Source: Bryobacterales bacterium
Lineage (GTDB): Bacteria; Acidobacteriota; Terriglobia; Bryobacterales; UBA6623
Assembly: GCA_028819215.1 (NCBI GenBank)
Contig: JAPPMG010000002.1
Coordinates: 111,007 to 175,006 of the forward strand
Direction of reading: 5' to 3'
Length of the DNA: 64,000 nucleotides
The first letter of the stretch is position 1. The number at the start of each line of letters is the position of its first letter. The notes beneath the pieces were generated by a model. That model was not told where the DNA came from and did no database searches. It saw only the letters and a list, made by a program, of their open reading frames with translations. The position numbers were made by a program, and so were the translations under genes. Positions 17,868 to 26,544 of the stretch are shown here, piece by piece.

Positions 17868-18707
17868 GTGTTGCACGTGATTCGATCCCACGCCCGATTC
17901 TTGTCAGCCAGCGCGCCGGTGACAGCGGCGACTCTCTGCTTCGGTCTGGCGCTCGCGCCGGCGGTCGGCCTTGGACAAGACTATCAGGCCCCCCTCACTC
18001 CCGACAGGAACCCGAACTTGAATGGCATCTGGCAGGCCCTGGGCTCAGCCAACTGGAACATTGAGGGCCACTCGGCCGAATCAGGACCGGTCGTCAACAT
18101 GGGGGCTCTGGGCGCGATTCCAGGCGGGTTGGGCATCGTCGAGGGCGGCGAAATCCCCTACCAACCCTGGGCGCTCGAAAAGCGGCTGCAGAACAAGGCA
18201 GACTGGCTCAAGCTGGATCCGGTCGTCAAGTGCTACATGCCAGGCGTGCCGCGGGCCACCTACATGCCCTTCCCGTTTCAGATCGTCCAAACGCCGGACC
18301 ACATCCTGATCGCCTACGAGTTCGCCAGCGCCTCTCGGGTGGTCTACATGAACCGGCCGGACTTCGAGCATCCTGGCGACGCGTGGATGGGGCACTCGCG
18401 GGGTCGCTGGGAAGGGCAGACGCTGGTGGTGGATGTCACCAACCACGTCGGCGACACATGGTTCGACAGCGCCGGAAACTTCCATTCAGAGGCGCTGAAG
18501 GTAGTCGAGCGGTACACGCCCATTGGCCCGGACCACCTTTTGTACGAGGCCACCATCGAAGACGAGAACGTGTTCACGCGGCCGTGGAAGATCAAGCTCC
18601 CTCTATACCGGCGCATGGACGAGAACATGCAGCTGCTCGAATTCAAGTGCGTCGAGTTCGTGGAGGAGATGATGTACGGTCACTTGCGCAAGAAGGAAAC
18701 GGAATGA
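17868..18707 (+). CDS. Secreted conserved protein, copy A2
   Basis: Paralogue of 13067..13888 (DPVVKCYMPGVPRATYMPFPFQIVQTP; RGRWEGQTLVVDVTNHVGDTWFDSAGNFHSE). Confidence 0.75.
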   Translation: MLHVIRSHARFLSASAPVTAATLCFGLALAPAVGLGQDYQAPLTPDRNPNLNGIWQALGSANWNIEGHSAESGPVVNMGALGAIPGGLGIVEGGEIPYQPWALEKRLQNKADWLKLDPVVKCYMPGVPRATYMPFPFQIVQTPDHILIAYEFASASRVVYMNRPDFEHPGDAWMGHSRGRWEGQTLVVDVTNHVGDTWFDSAGNFHSEALKVVERYTPIGPDHLLYEATIEDENVFTRPWKIKLPLYRRMDENMQLLEFKCVEFVEEMMYGHLRKKETE

Positions 18708-18722
18708 GCTAGGAGGTTCGCC

Positions 18723-19721
18723 ATGACACATCGGGTCTTGGGGCTGGCACTGATCACAGGCCTTGCAGCTGCTCCGCTGGCAGCAGCCGACGCCGCAGGG
18801 GAACAGCAAGAGTGGACTCCCCCTCGCACAGCTTGGGGAGCGCCTGATTTGCGCGGTGTGTGGGATTTCCGGACGATCACGCCGCTGGAGCGACCTAGGC
18901 AGCTTGGAGAGCAAGAGGTCTTCAGCGACGAAGAGGCCGCCGAGTTTCGCGTCGCAGAACTGGGTCGCCGCAACAAGGATCGCCGAGCTTCCGACGGCAT
19001 CTCGGCCGAGCAGGACGTGCGCAACGCCTACAACCAGTTCTGGTGGGACTACGGAAACGAACTCACCGAGGACAAGCGCACGTCGCTAATCGTGGATCCT
19101 CCCAACGGGAGGATCCCGGCAATGACCGACCCCGCTCAGAAACGCTATGCGGGGATCCGCGCCGCTCGGGCGCGAGAGCCGCACGGGCCGGAGGACCGGG
19201 GAGTCGCCGAGCGCTGCATCCTAGGCTTCAACGCCGGGCCGCCTTACACGCCCAGCGCTTACAACAACAACGTCCATATCTTTCAGACACCGGGCTACGC
19301 GGTGTTGCTGATCGAGATGGTCAACGACGCCCGCATCGTGCCGCTGGACGGGCGGGACCACCTGCCAGGTCACATGCGACAGTGGCGCGGCGACGCGCGC
19401 GGACGGTGGGAGGGCGACACGCTGGTTGTCGAGTCGCGCAACTTTAGCGACAAGACCTCCTACCGCGGAAGCGGGCCGAATATGGTGCTGACCGAACGGT
19501 TCACCCGAGTGGCGCCCGACCGGGTCGTATACCAATACACGATCAACGACCCCGACTCGTTCGAACAGCCGTGGTCGGCAATGATACCGATGAAGAAGAC
19601 GGACCAGCCGATGTTCGAGTACGCCTGCCACGAGGGCAACTACAGCATGTTCACGATGCTGGAGGGAGCGCGTGCGGCGGAGCAAGAGGGCACGCCTCAC
19701 ACCGGATCGAATCTGCCCTAA
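18723..19721 (+). CDS. Secreted conserved protein, copy B2
   Basis: Paralogue of 13904..15001 (TAWGAPDLRGVWDFRTITPLERPRQL; YRGSGPNMVLTERFTR; YTINDPDSFEQPWS). Confidence 0.75.
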   Translation: MTHRVLGLALITGLAAAPLAAADAAGEQQEWTPPRTAWGAPDLRGVWDFRTITPLERPRQLGEQEVFSDEEAAEFRVAELGRRNKDRRASDGISAEQDVRNAYNQFWWDYGNELTEDKRTSLIVDPPNGRIPAMTDPAQKRYAGIRAARAREPHGPEDRGVAERCILGFNAGPPYTPSAYNNNVHIFQTPGYAVLLIEMVNDARIVPLDGRDHLPGHMRQWRGDARGRWEGDTLVVESRNFSDKTSYRGSGPNMVLTERFTRVAPDRVVYQYTINDPDSFEQPWSAMIPMKKTDQPMFEYACHEGNYSMFTMLEGARAAEQEGTPHTGSNLP

Positions 19722-19838
19722 TTCGGCCGTAACGGGGGGTCTGCTTTCGATGGCACGCATTGCCAAGCGTCAGGTCATCGCTCGCTGACCCTATCGCAGG
19801 CTCGTTAAGGTAAACTGCAACCGAGGAGAGAAGGCAAC

Positions 19839-20270
19839 ATGTCCAAAGGAGCCGCAAGCTTCTACGCCACCATCATCTTGATCGCCCTTTTGGCCGCAGC
19901 GCAGCTGCTGGCCCATCATGCGTTCTCGGCCGAATTCGACGCCAACCGGCCCGTGGAGCTCAAGGGCACCGTGACCAAGATGGAGTGGATCAACCCGCAC
20001 GCTTGGATTCATATCGACGTGACGATGGAAGACGGCAAGGTCGAGCAATGGATGATCGAGGGCGGCACGCCAAACACCCTCTTCCGTCGCGGCTTCACCA
20101 AGCAATCCTTGCTCCCAGGCACGGTCATCATGGTCGACGGCTACCAAGCCAAGGACGGCACGCAAAAGGCCAACGGCCGGGATCTGACCTTTGAGGACGG
20201 CCGCCGGCTGTTCATGGGGTCGTCCGGCACTGGTGCGCCTCGGGACGGAAGGGACCCCACCGAGCGGTAG
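19839..20270 (+). CDS. DUF6152-like secreted protein, copy C2
   Basis: HHAFSAEFDANRPVELKGTVTKMEWINPHAWIHIDVTMEDG..LFMGSSGTGAPRDG. Confidence 0.8.
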   Translation: MSKGAASFYATIILIALLAAAQLLAHHAFSAEFDANRPVELKGTVTKMEWINPHAWIHIDVTMEDGKVEQWMIEGGTPNTLFRRGFTKQSLLPGTVIMVDGYQAKDGTQKANGRDLTFEDGRRLFMGSSGTGAPRDGRDPTER

Positions 20271-20274
20271 GCCG

Positions 20275-20487
20275 AGAACCACCCGCATTCGGGCGATCTT
20301 GGTGCTGCGCCGAAGCGAGCGTGCGTTCTTCGTCCACGGATTCGCGAAGAGCGCCCGAGAGAATCTTCGGCTAGCCGAACTTCGGGCAGTACGGGCGCTG
20401 GCCGATGAGATGCTCGGGCTGCACAATGCCGCCCTTAACGCGATGCTGGCGAATGGGACAATCAGCGAGGTGATCTGCGATGGCTAA
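20275..20487 (+). pseudogene. Remnant of a HigB/RelE-like toxin (C-terminal half only)
   Basis: Frame reads RTTRIRAILVLRRSERAFFVHGFAKSARENLRLAELRAVRALADEMLGLHNAALNAMLANGTISEVICDG*, the C-terminal half of a HigB-type toxin. It begins directly after the C2 stop with no start codon or N-terminal half. Confidence 0.65.
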
Positions 20488-20797
20488 GCGAGACGGTAGC
20501 GACGTGCTTGCCTCTGTGCATGAGACAGCGCCCGGCATCGCGGAGGCGGGCGCGATGTCCAAGCGGACGATGAAGGCGTTCGACGAGATGTGCCTGACTC
20601 CGGTCGAGGAGATGGCACCGGAGCGAATCCGCGAAATCCGGCTGCGGGAGAATGCGAGCCAAGCGGTGTTTGCCCGCTACCTCAATGTGACCACGGGTAT
20701 GGTGAGCCAGTGGGAGCGCGGTGAGAAGCGACCGCGCGGTGCCTCGCTGAAGCTGCTGACGCTGGTAGCGAAGAATGGTCTCGGGGCGGTGGCGTGA
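20480..20797 (+). CDS. HigA-type XRE-family antitoxin
   Basis: 105 aa with C-terminal HTH (ENASQAVFARYLNVTTGMVSQWERGEKRPRGASLKLLTLV); ATG overlaps the toxin remnant stop (GATGGCTAAG). Confidence 0.85.
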   Translation: MAKRDGSDVLASVHETAPGIAEAGAMSKRTMKAFDEMCLTPVEEMAPERIREIRLRENASQAVFARYLNVTTGMVSQWERGEKRPRGASLKLLTLVAKNGLGAVA

Positions 20798-21157
20798 GAC
20801 CTTGCCGACCGAGACACGGTATCGCGACAGTGATGATGCTCAGCATGAAGGAGCCAGCTCCTCCGACATAATTTGTAGAGTTGGGGAGCGCACGGTGGCC
20901 TGAGCGAAGTAGCCGTTGCGGTCTTAGATTGCTCCTACGGATTTCGCCGAGAACGCCTCGCCAACAGTGCACGAGAACACCGCGTGTTACGTTCTAGTCG
21001 TCTTGCTCTCGACGAGATCAAGAAACGCCACAGCGCGTAAGGTCCGTTGCGGAACCGATGGCTCGTCTGCTAGCTGGCCACGCTGCGGGCCTGAGTGTGC
21101 CGCTACCTGTGGTCGCTGACTCCAGCGGCAGTTCAAGAGAAGATTAGGGGCACTGAG

Positions 21158-21577
21158 ATGAAACAGTTTGTGCGACAGCTGCATTTCGAAACCAGAGGCA
21201 AGGGCTTGTCCGAGGTCACCCGACCGATTCTGGACTGGGTGGCAGGGCTTGACATTGAGACCGGCATGCTGACTGTGTACATACGCCATACGTCTGCGTC
21301 CTTGACAATTCAAGAAAACGCCGACCCAGACGTCGTCCATGACCTCGAGAGGTTCTTCGCCCGCCTCGTGCCCGAAGATAATCGCCTGTACCAGCACACG
21401 ATGGAAGGGCCGGATGACATGCCGGCGCACATTCGGACAGCGTTGACCCAGACACACTTGGCGATACCCGTTGTCGACCGAAGGCCGACGCTCGGCACCT
21501 GGCAGGGAATCTATCTCTTTGAGCACCGACGCCGTCCGCATCGGCGGACCCTAGTGCTGCACGTGGTAGGCCAGTAG
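21158..21577 (+). CDS. yjbQ: YjbQ family protein (UPF0047)
   Basis: MKQFVRQLHFETRGKGLSEVT..IRHTSASLTIQENADPDVVHDLERFF..DDMPAHIRTALTQTHLAIPV..LGTWQGIYLFEHR. ATG at 21158 preferred. Confidence 0.9.
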   Translation: MKQFVRQLHFETRGKGLSEVTRPILDWVAGLDIETGMLTVYIRHTSASLTIQENADPDVVHDLERFFARLVPEDNRLYQHTMEGPDDMPAHIRTALTQTHLAIPVVDRRPTLGTWQGIYLFEHRRRPHRRTLVLHVVGQ

Positions 21578-21786
21578 GCACGCCCGGCTTAGCTTGGCCC
21601 GATGGGCTGCTGCGTCTGTTCCCCAATTCTTCAATTGGGCGGGGCATTGGTGATGTGCGGTAAGCCCGGAGCAGCAGGCTCAGAGGAATGTCCTCGCCTC
21701 ACCACTCGCCCGTGCCGCCAGCTTCTCGAAGAGGCGATCGCGATATAGTGTCCGCGCGATAGCTCAGATCGCCACCCGCATCGGGG

Positions 21787-22689
21787 CTACTCCGGACGAA
21801 TCGAATGAATCGCTTCGGCGAAGCGTTTGCCGAGTTCGACGTACCCGTTCGTGTCGTAGTGATAGGGGTCGGAATAGCCGTACGTGTCAGTCTCGGTAAC
21901 GATGGCGGCAGCTGTGTCGGAATCGACGAAATCCTGTTGGGCCTGCCTCACTACATCGCCGTGGTTCCAAACCTTGCCGTCCTTGTCCTCGCCCGAGTCG
22001 GAGATGCGTCCGATCACAACCGGTAGATCGTCGACCCGCAGGGCCGCCCGCATGAGGTCCATCAAACGCTTGAGATTGCGTTCGTAGCGCCCCGCGACGG
22101 CGGCGGTGACGGCGTCGCTCTCGCCCTGCATCCATAGGATTCCAGCGGGGATCAGTATGTCGCTCGCCCCATCGCCATCGATATCTCGTTCGGCGAACGC
22201 GTTCTTCAACGTGCTCAAGAAGTTGTCGTACTGGTTGACGCCGGAATACTGTTGGGGACCCCCTATGAAGTCAGCTTCCCAACTGCCAAACCAACGGGCC
22301 GCCGTTTCATCGATCGAGGTGCCACCGCGCGAATACTTGATCAGCGCAACCTTCTCACCGGGGCGCAGCTCATTCAGTCGGCGGACGAATGTGACCTCGA
22401 TGCCGAATCGGTTCGAGTACTTGTTCGCAGTGCTGTCAGCGCTGAAGCCCGCGCCGTGTCCCGGGCGCAGCTTGGTCCAAACGCCCAGGCCTCCGCCTGC
22501 CGCACCATCTGGTTTGGGATTGCCGTGAAAGATGGGCACGGCGTTGTTTACCCCCTGGAGGTCAGCGGGTAGCTCACTGACCCTGCCATACCCGTCCATG
22601 TTCGATTGACCGCCGAGATAGTAGACGTGATAGGTCTCCGCCGACAACAATGTCGCGGCGACGATGGCTCCAAAAAGAACTCGCAACAT
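21787..22689 (-). CDS. Sialate O-acetylesterase/SASA-like carbohydrate esterase (secreted)
   Basis: Signal peptide MLRVLFGAIVAATLLSAETYHVYYLGGQSNMDGYGR (GDS-like GQSNM block), ILWMQGESDA block, C-terminal DPYHYDTNGYVELGKRFAEAI. Confidence 0.85.
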   Translation of the reverse strand: MLRVLFGAIVAATLLSAETYHVYYLGGQSNMDGYGRVSELPADLQGVNNAVPIFHGNPKPDGAAGGGLGVWTKLRPGHGAGFSADSTANKYSNRFGIEVTFVRRLNELRPGEKVALIKYSRGGTSIDETAARWFGSWEADFIGGPQQYSGVNQYDNFLSTLKNAFAERDIDGDGASDILIPAGILWMQGESDAVTAAVAGRYERNLKRLMDLMRAALRVDDLPVVIGRISDSGEDKDGKVWNHGDVVRQAQQDFVDSDTAAAIVTETDTYGYSDPYHYDTNGYVELGKRFAEAIHSIRPE

Positions 22690-22842
22690 TCTGATCTCAT
22701 CGTAGTCGACGAGGTCAGCGTGAGGCACCACAGATTGCCCCGCTGGAGCTGAGCTGGAATTACAAGCCAGCGACCGGAAGGGTGAGCCCGACGAGAGTGA
22801 TTAAGCCTCGGCGAATCCTAGCGCGGGCGAAATACTCGCCGA

Positions 22843-23325
22843 CTAATAGAACGCAATCCAGCGGCCCGAGAAGCCGACGCAGAACCACAGGGCCAGCGAA
22901 GTAAGCGCTGAGAGTCTGCCCCAGAACGGGCCAAGCGCCGTCGCATCCGCCGCGGCAACCCGCTTGCGCACCGTGAAGGTGTACAGCAGCGCCACCGCGA
23001 AGAAAGACATCTTGTACCAGAACGGCGGGCTGTAGTAGCACTTGATCGCCTCGGAGAGGAACATTGGCACGCCCGTGGCGACCATTGTGATCAACCCGCC
23101 AACGAGCCACGGCTGCAGGCTCTTGGCCAATGCGGCCGATGACTGGCTGCGGATGCCGAAACCAAGCAAGCGCAGGTCCACCACCAGGATCATGCCCCCG
23201 ATCAGAGCGAGGGCCAGCAGATGCACTGCCTCGATCACGGGAAAGAGCCACAGCGACTCACGGATTATGACCCCGATCGTCGTGTCCTCGAGCCACTGGA
23301 AGACCGGCAGAAGATCCATGTTCAA
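22843..23325 (-). CDS. DUF6644-like integral membrane protein
   Basis: 160 aa, four to five hydrophobic helices; FPVIEAVHLLALALIGGMILVVDLRLLG resembles FYPLVETTHVLTLCLFLGMTSAWDLRLAG in the neighbouring paralogue. Confidence 0.65.
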   Translation of the reverse strand: MNMDLLPVFQWLEDTTIGVIIRESLWLFPVIEAVHLLALALIGGMILVVDLRLLGFGIRSQSSAALAKSLQPWLVGGLITMVATGVPMFLSEAIKCYYSPPFWYKMSFFAVALLYTFTVRKRVAAADATALGPFWGRLSALTSLALWFCVGFSGRWIAFY

Positions 23326-23331
23326 ACCCTG

Positions 23332-23829
23332 TTAGTCGAACCAGTTGTAAGCCTGCATGCGCCCGCAGATGACGACGATGCTCCACAGCACGAGCGAGCA
23401 GATGCCAGCCATGCGGGCTCGTCTCGGGATTGTGTCCGCCTCGTCCCACTCCTCGACCCAGCGAAAGACCGTCCTGTGAAAGACGAACGCGTTAATGCCG
23501 GCCAAGGCGATCGTCACCATCTTGACCTGGAAGAAGATGTTCTGCGACGCCCGCACCGGCCCGGACAGAAACAGCAGCCCGCCGCTGATCACCATCAAAA
23601 CGAATCCGGCGATTGCCCAGGGAAAGAGCCGGTTCACGACTTGGGAGACCGGGACGCTGCGCAAAGCGCAGCCGGCCAGGCGCAGGTCCCATGCCGAAGT
23701 CATCCCCAGGAAAAGGCACAACGTCAGCACGTGCGTGGTCTCCACCAACGGGTAGAACAGGATCGACTCCCGGATCGCGACGCTGGCCCACGACGCCTCG
23801 AGAGATTCCAACAGGACTTGCAGGGACAT
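23332..23829 (-). CDS. DUF6644-like integral membrane protein (tandem paralogue)
   Basis: 165 aa membrane protein with the same motif layout, 6 nt upstream of the 22843..23325 gene. Confidence 0.65.
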   Translation of the reverse strand: MSLQVLLESLEASWASVAIRESILFYPLVETTHVLTLCLFLGMTSAWDLRLAGCALRSVPVSQVVNRLFPWAIAGFVLMVISGGLLFLSGPVRASQNIFFQVKMVTIALAGINAFVFHRTVFRWVEEWDEADTIPRRARMAGICSLVLWSIVVICGRMQAYNWFD

Positions 23830-24100
23830 CGCGGGACTCGACTCTCCAGTCCCTGCCCGATCCAGAAAGCACGCGATCGGGAGCTTGGCGGGCCGAACCA
23901 GAAAACGACTGTATCAGAATACCGCGCGCGGCTTGCAGGTAGCGGATGCCGGACGCGGCCTCCAAACGCTCCGCCCGCCCTACCAGGCCCCTGCGACGCA
24001 CCCGATGCAGGCGCTAAAGTGTATGCAACGCGCAGACGCTCTTGGCCCGCCGCCGACAACCGGACGGCGCGTCCAGAACACTGGGCATTGAGAAAGTCTG

Positions 24101-24601
24101 ATGAAACCTGAGAACTCTAGGGCGCAGCAGGTGCTTTTCGTCGCGATCTGTACGATCGGGATCTGCGCAGCTTGCGGCCCGAGCGAGCAAGCGTCGCCGG
24201 CCGGTCCGCCGTTCAGACCCGTGGGCAGCGTGGAAGACGTAATGCACGATGTGGTCTACCCTCACGCCGAGGTCGTCTGGGACTCGGTCGGCACAATCAT
24301 CACGATCGAGGGCACCAACGAGATCCGGCCCAGCAACGAAGACGAATGGCTGCGCGTCATGCAAAGTGCCCTCACCCTCGCCGAGGCAGGCAACCTGTTG
24401 ATGATGGAAGGGCGCGCGCGGGACACCGAGGACTGGATGATCTACGCCAACGGGCTGATCGACGCCGCTACGCAGGTGATGGAAGCGGCTGATAACCGCG
24501 ACGACCAAGGGGTCTTCGATACAGGCGGAGAGCTGTATGTCGCCTGCACTGCCTGCCACGAGCAGTATTGGGAAAAGCCGCCGTCAGCGATGCGGCCTTG
24601 A
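24101..24601 (+). CDS. Exported c-type cytochrome, possible lipoprotein
   Basis: N-terminal hydrophobic segment ending near Cys (ICAACGPSEQ); C-terminal heme motif CTACHEQYW. Confidence 0.75.
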   Translation: MKPENSRAQQVLFVAICTIGICAACGPSEQASPAGPPFRPVGSVEDVMHDVVYPHAEVVWDSVGTIITIEGTNEIRPSNEDEWLRVMQSALTLAEAGNLLMMEGRARDTEDWMIYANGLIDAATQVMEAADNRDDQGVFDTGGELYVACTACHEQYWEKPPSAMRP

Positions 24602-24612
24602 CGGGCGGCAGG

Positions 24613-26085
24613 TCAGAACTTGCGGGACCATTCCTGCGGCCAGCGTTCGACCACGACCTTCTTGTCGGTATAGAACTCGACCGCATCTCGGCCCTGCCCG
24701 TGGAGCACCCCGAAAAAGCTGTCCTTCCAGCCGCTGAACGGGAAGTAAGCCATCGGAGCCGCGACGCCGATGTTCACGCCCACGTTGCCGGTCGGCACTT
24801 CGCTCCGAAACTTGCGCGCCGAGGCACCGCTGCTGGTAAAGATCGAGGACGCATTGCCAAACGGACTGCCGGCGATGACTTCGATCGCCTCGTCGAGGGT
24901 CTTGACTGGTGTCAGTCCGAGAACGGGTCCGAAAACCTCGGTCGTTGCGAGGTAGCTGCCAGGCGTTACTCTGTCCAGCACGGTCGGGCCGACGAAGTTG
25001 CCCTCCGAACATCCGTCGATCTGAATCCCGCGTCCGTCAAGGACAGCTGCAGCTCCGTCAGCGGTGCCGCGACCGATGGCACCCTCAATGCGCCGGCGGC
25101 TCTCGGCGGTGATGACCGGCCCCATTTCCACGCCATCCGACAAGCCCGGACCAACCTTCAGCGCAGCAGCGGAAGAGGCGATCGCGTCGCGAAACGGCTC
25201 GTGCGCATCGCCAACGGTCACTACGGTAGACACAGCCAGGCAGCGCTGGCCGGCGCAGCCGAAAGCACTGTCGCCGACGATCTTGGTGGTAGTCTCCATG
25301 TCGGCATCCGGCAGGACGACCACATGGTTCTTCGCGCCCCCTTGGCATTGCACGCGCTTGCCGTGGCGAGCGGCGGTGGCGTAGACGTGCCGCGCGACCG
25401 GGCTAGACCCGACAAAGCTGATCGCCCGAACCTGAGGATGCTCCACCAGGGCGTTGGCGGCAGCGACGCCGCCGTGGACTAAATTGACCACGCCCTTGGG
25501 CAGGCCGGTGCGCTGCAAGACCTCAATGACCCTGCGGATCGACAGCGGCACCTTTTCAGACGGCTTGATCACGACAGTGTTGCCACACGCGATCGCATAC
25601 GGCAGGAACCATAGCGGGATCATCACCGGAAAGTTGAACGGGGTGATCACGCCGACCACGCCCAGCGGCTGCCGGATCATGGTCTCGTCGATCCCGCGCG
25701 CGATGTCCTCGAGGTTGTAGCCCTGCATCATCGTCGGAATGCCGCAGGCGACTTCGACGTTCTCGATGCCGCGCCGCAGTTCGCCGGCGGCCTCGGCGTA
25801 CGTCTTCCCGTTCTCGCGCGAGACGACGCGAGCGATCTCACCGAAGTCTTCCTCCAGCAACTGCTTGAAGCGAAACAGGAACTGAATGCGCTCGCCCGGC
25901 GGGACGCTGCTCCATTCCGGATAGGCCTTCGCCGCGGCCGAGACCGCCTCAGCAACTGCATCGCTGCCATCTACCGGCACGGTGGCCAGCATTTCGTTCG
26001 TGGCGGGATCAATCACCGGGGAAACATCGGCCCCGGATGCTGGGCACCACTCGCCGGCGATGAAATTTGTAACGGCTTGCATCAA
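24613..26085 (-). CDS. mmsA: CoA-acylating methylmalonate-semialdehyde dehydrogenase
   Basis: 490 aa; GVVGVITPFNFPVMIPLWFLPYAIACGNTVVIKPSEKVP, QCQGGAKNHVVVLPDAD, FGCAGQRCLAVSTVV, FPFSGWKDSFFG: diagnostic MmsA/IolA motifs. Confidence 0.93.
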   Translation of the reverse strand: MMQAVTNFIAGEWCPASGADVSPVIDPATNEMLATVPVDGSDAVAEAVSAAAKAYPEWSSVPPGERIQFLFRFKQLLEEDFGEIARVVSRENGKTYAEAAGELRRGIENVEVACGIPTMMQGYNLEDIARGIDETMIRQPLGVVGVITPFNFPVMIPLWFLPYAIACGNTVVIKPSEKVPLSIRRVIEVLQRTGLPKGVVNLVHGGVAAANALVEHPQVRAISFVGSSPVARHVYATAARHGKRVQCQGGAKNHVVVLPDADMETTTKIVGDSAFGCAGQRCLAVSTVVTVGDAHEPFRDAIASSAAALKVGPGLSDGVEMGPVITAESRRRIEGAIGRGTADGAAAVLDGRGIQIDGCSEGNFVGPTVLDRVTPGSYLATTEVFGPVLGLTPVKTLDEAIEVIAGSPFGNASSIFTSSGASARKFRSEVPTGNVGVNIGVAAPMAYFPFSGWKDSFFGVLHGQGRDAVEFYTDKKVVVERWPQEWSRKF

Positions 26086-26134
26086 GTCGATTATGCCGAA
26101 TACTCGGCGCGAACTGCGAAGCGGAGGGCCGCGA

Positions 26135-26542
26135 TCAGATCCGGTCTTCGATCAGGCTCTCGATTGCGGCCCGACAAGGCTGCGGTGCCTTGCGCAGTGC
26201 CGACTTCAACGCTTCGTCGGCTCGCGCTGACGGCCGCCTGCCAATCGCGTAGCAGGAAGCCGCCACCAGCCTGGGATCGTCGTCCTCGAGCAGCTTGGCC
26301 AGCGCCCTTAGAGAAGCATCCGTACCGATGCGCCACAGTCTCCGGCAGACCTCCTGCTTGGCGGCCAAGCTCGCTTCAGACTCCAAGATCTGCGCCAGCT
26401 CGCCTTCGATCCACGACCGGGCCTCGCTGTCGCCGTGGGATGCATTGATCAGGCGGTCGAGCTCGAAGAGAGCAGCTGCGGTCCTGCCGAAGTCATACTT
26501 GGCAACGGCCTGCACGGCAGCCCTCACCTGGTCCCGCTGCAT
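26135..26542 (-). CDS. HEAT-repeat-like protein
   Basis: 135 aa from ATG at 26542: RRLWRIGTDASLRALAKLLEDDDPRLVAASCYAIGRRPSARADEALKSALRKAP. The upstream part of the 301 aa track ORF is out of frame with the Gfo/Idh/MocA gene and looks spurious. Confidence 0.6.
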   Translation of the reverse strand: MQRDQVRAAVQAVAKYDFGRTAAALFELDRLINASHGDSEARSWIEGELAQILESEASLAAKQEVCRRLWRIGTDASLRALAKLLEDDDPRLVAASCYAIGRRPSARADEALKSALRKAPQPCRAAIESLIEDRI

Positions 26543-26544
26543 GC

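Noticed and set aside
23221-24111. 296 aa plus-strand ORF
   Set aside because: Antisense to two membrane protein genes; His/Arg/Asp-rich shadow composition.
24568-25482. 304 aa plus-strand ORF
   Set aside because: Antisense to mmsA.
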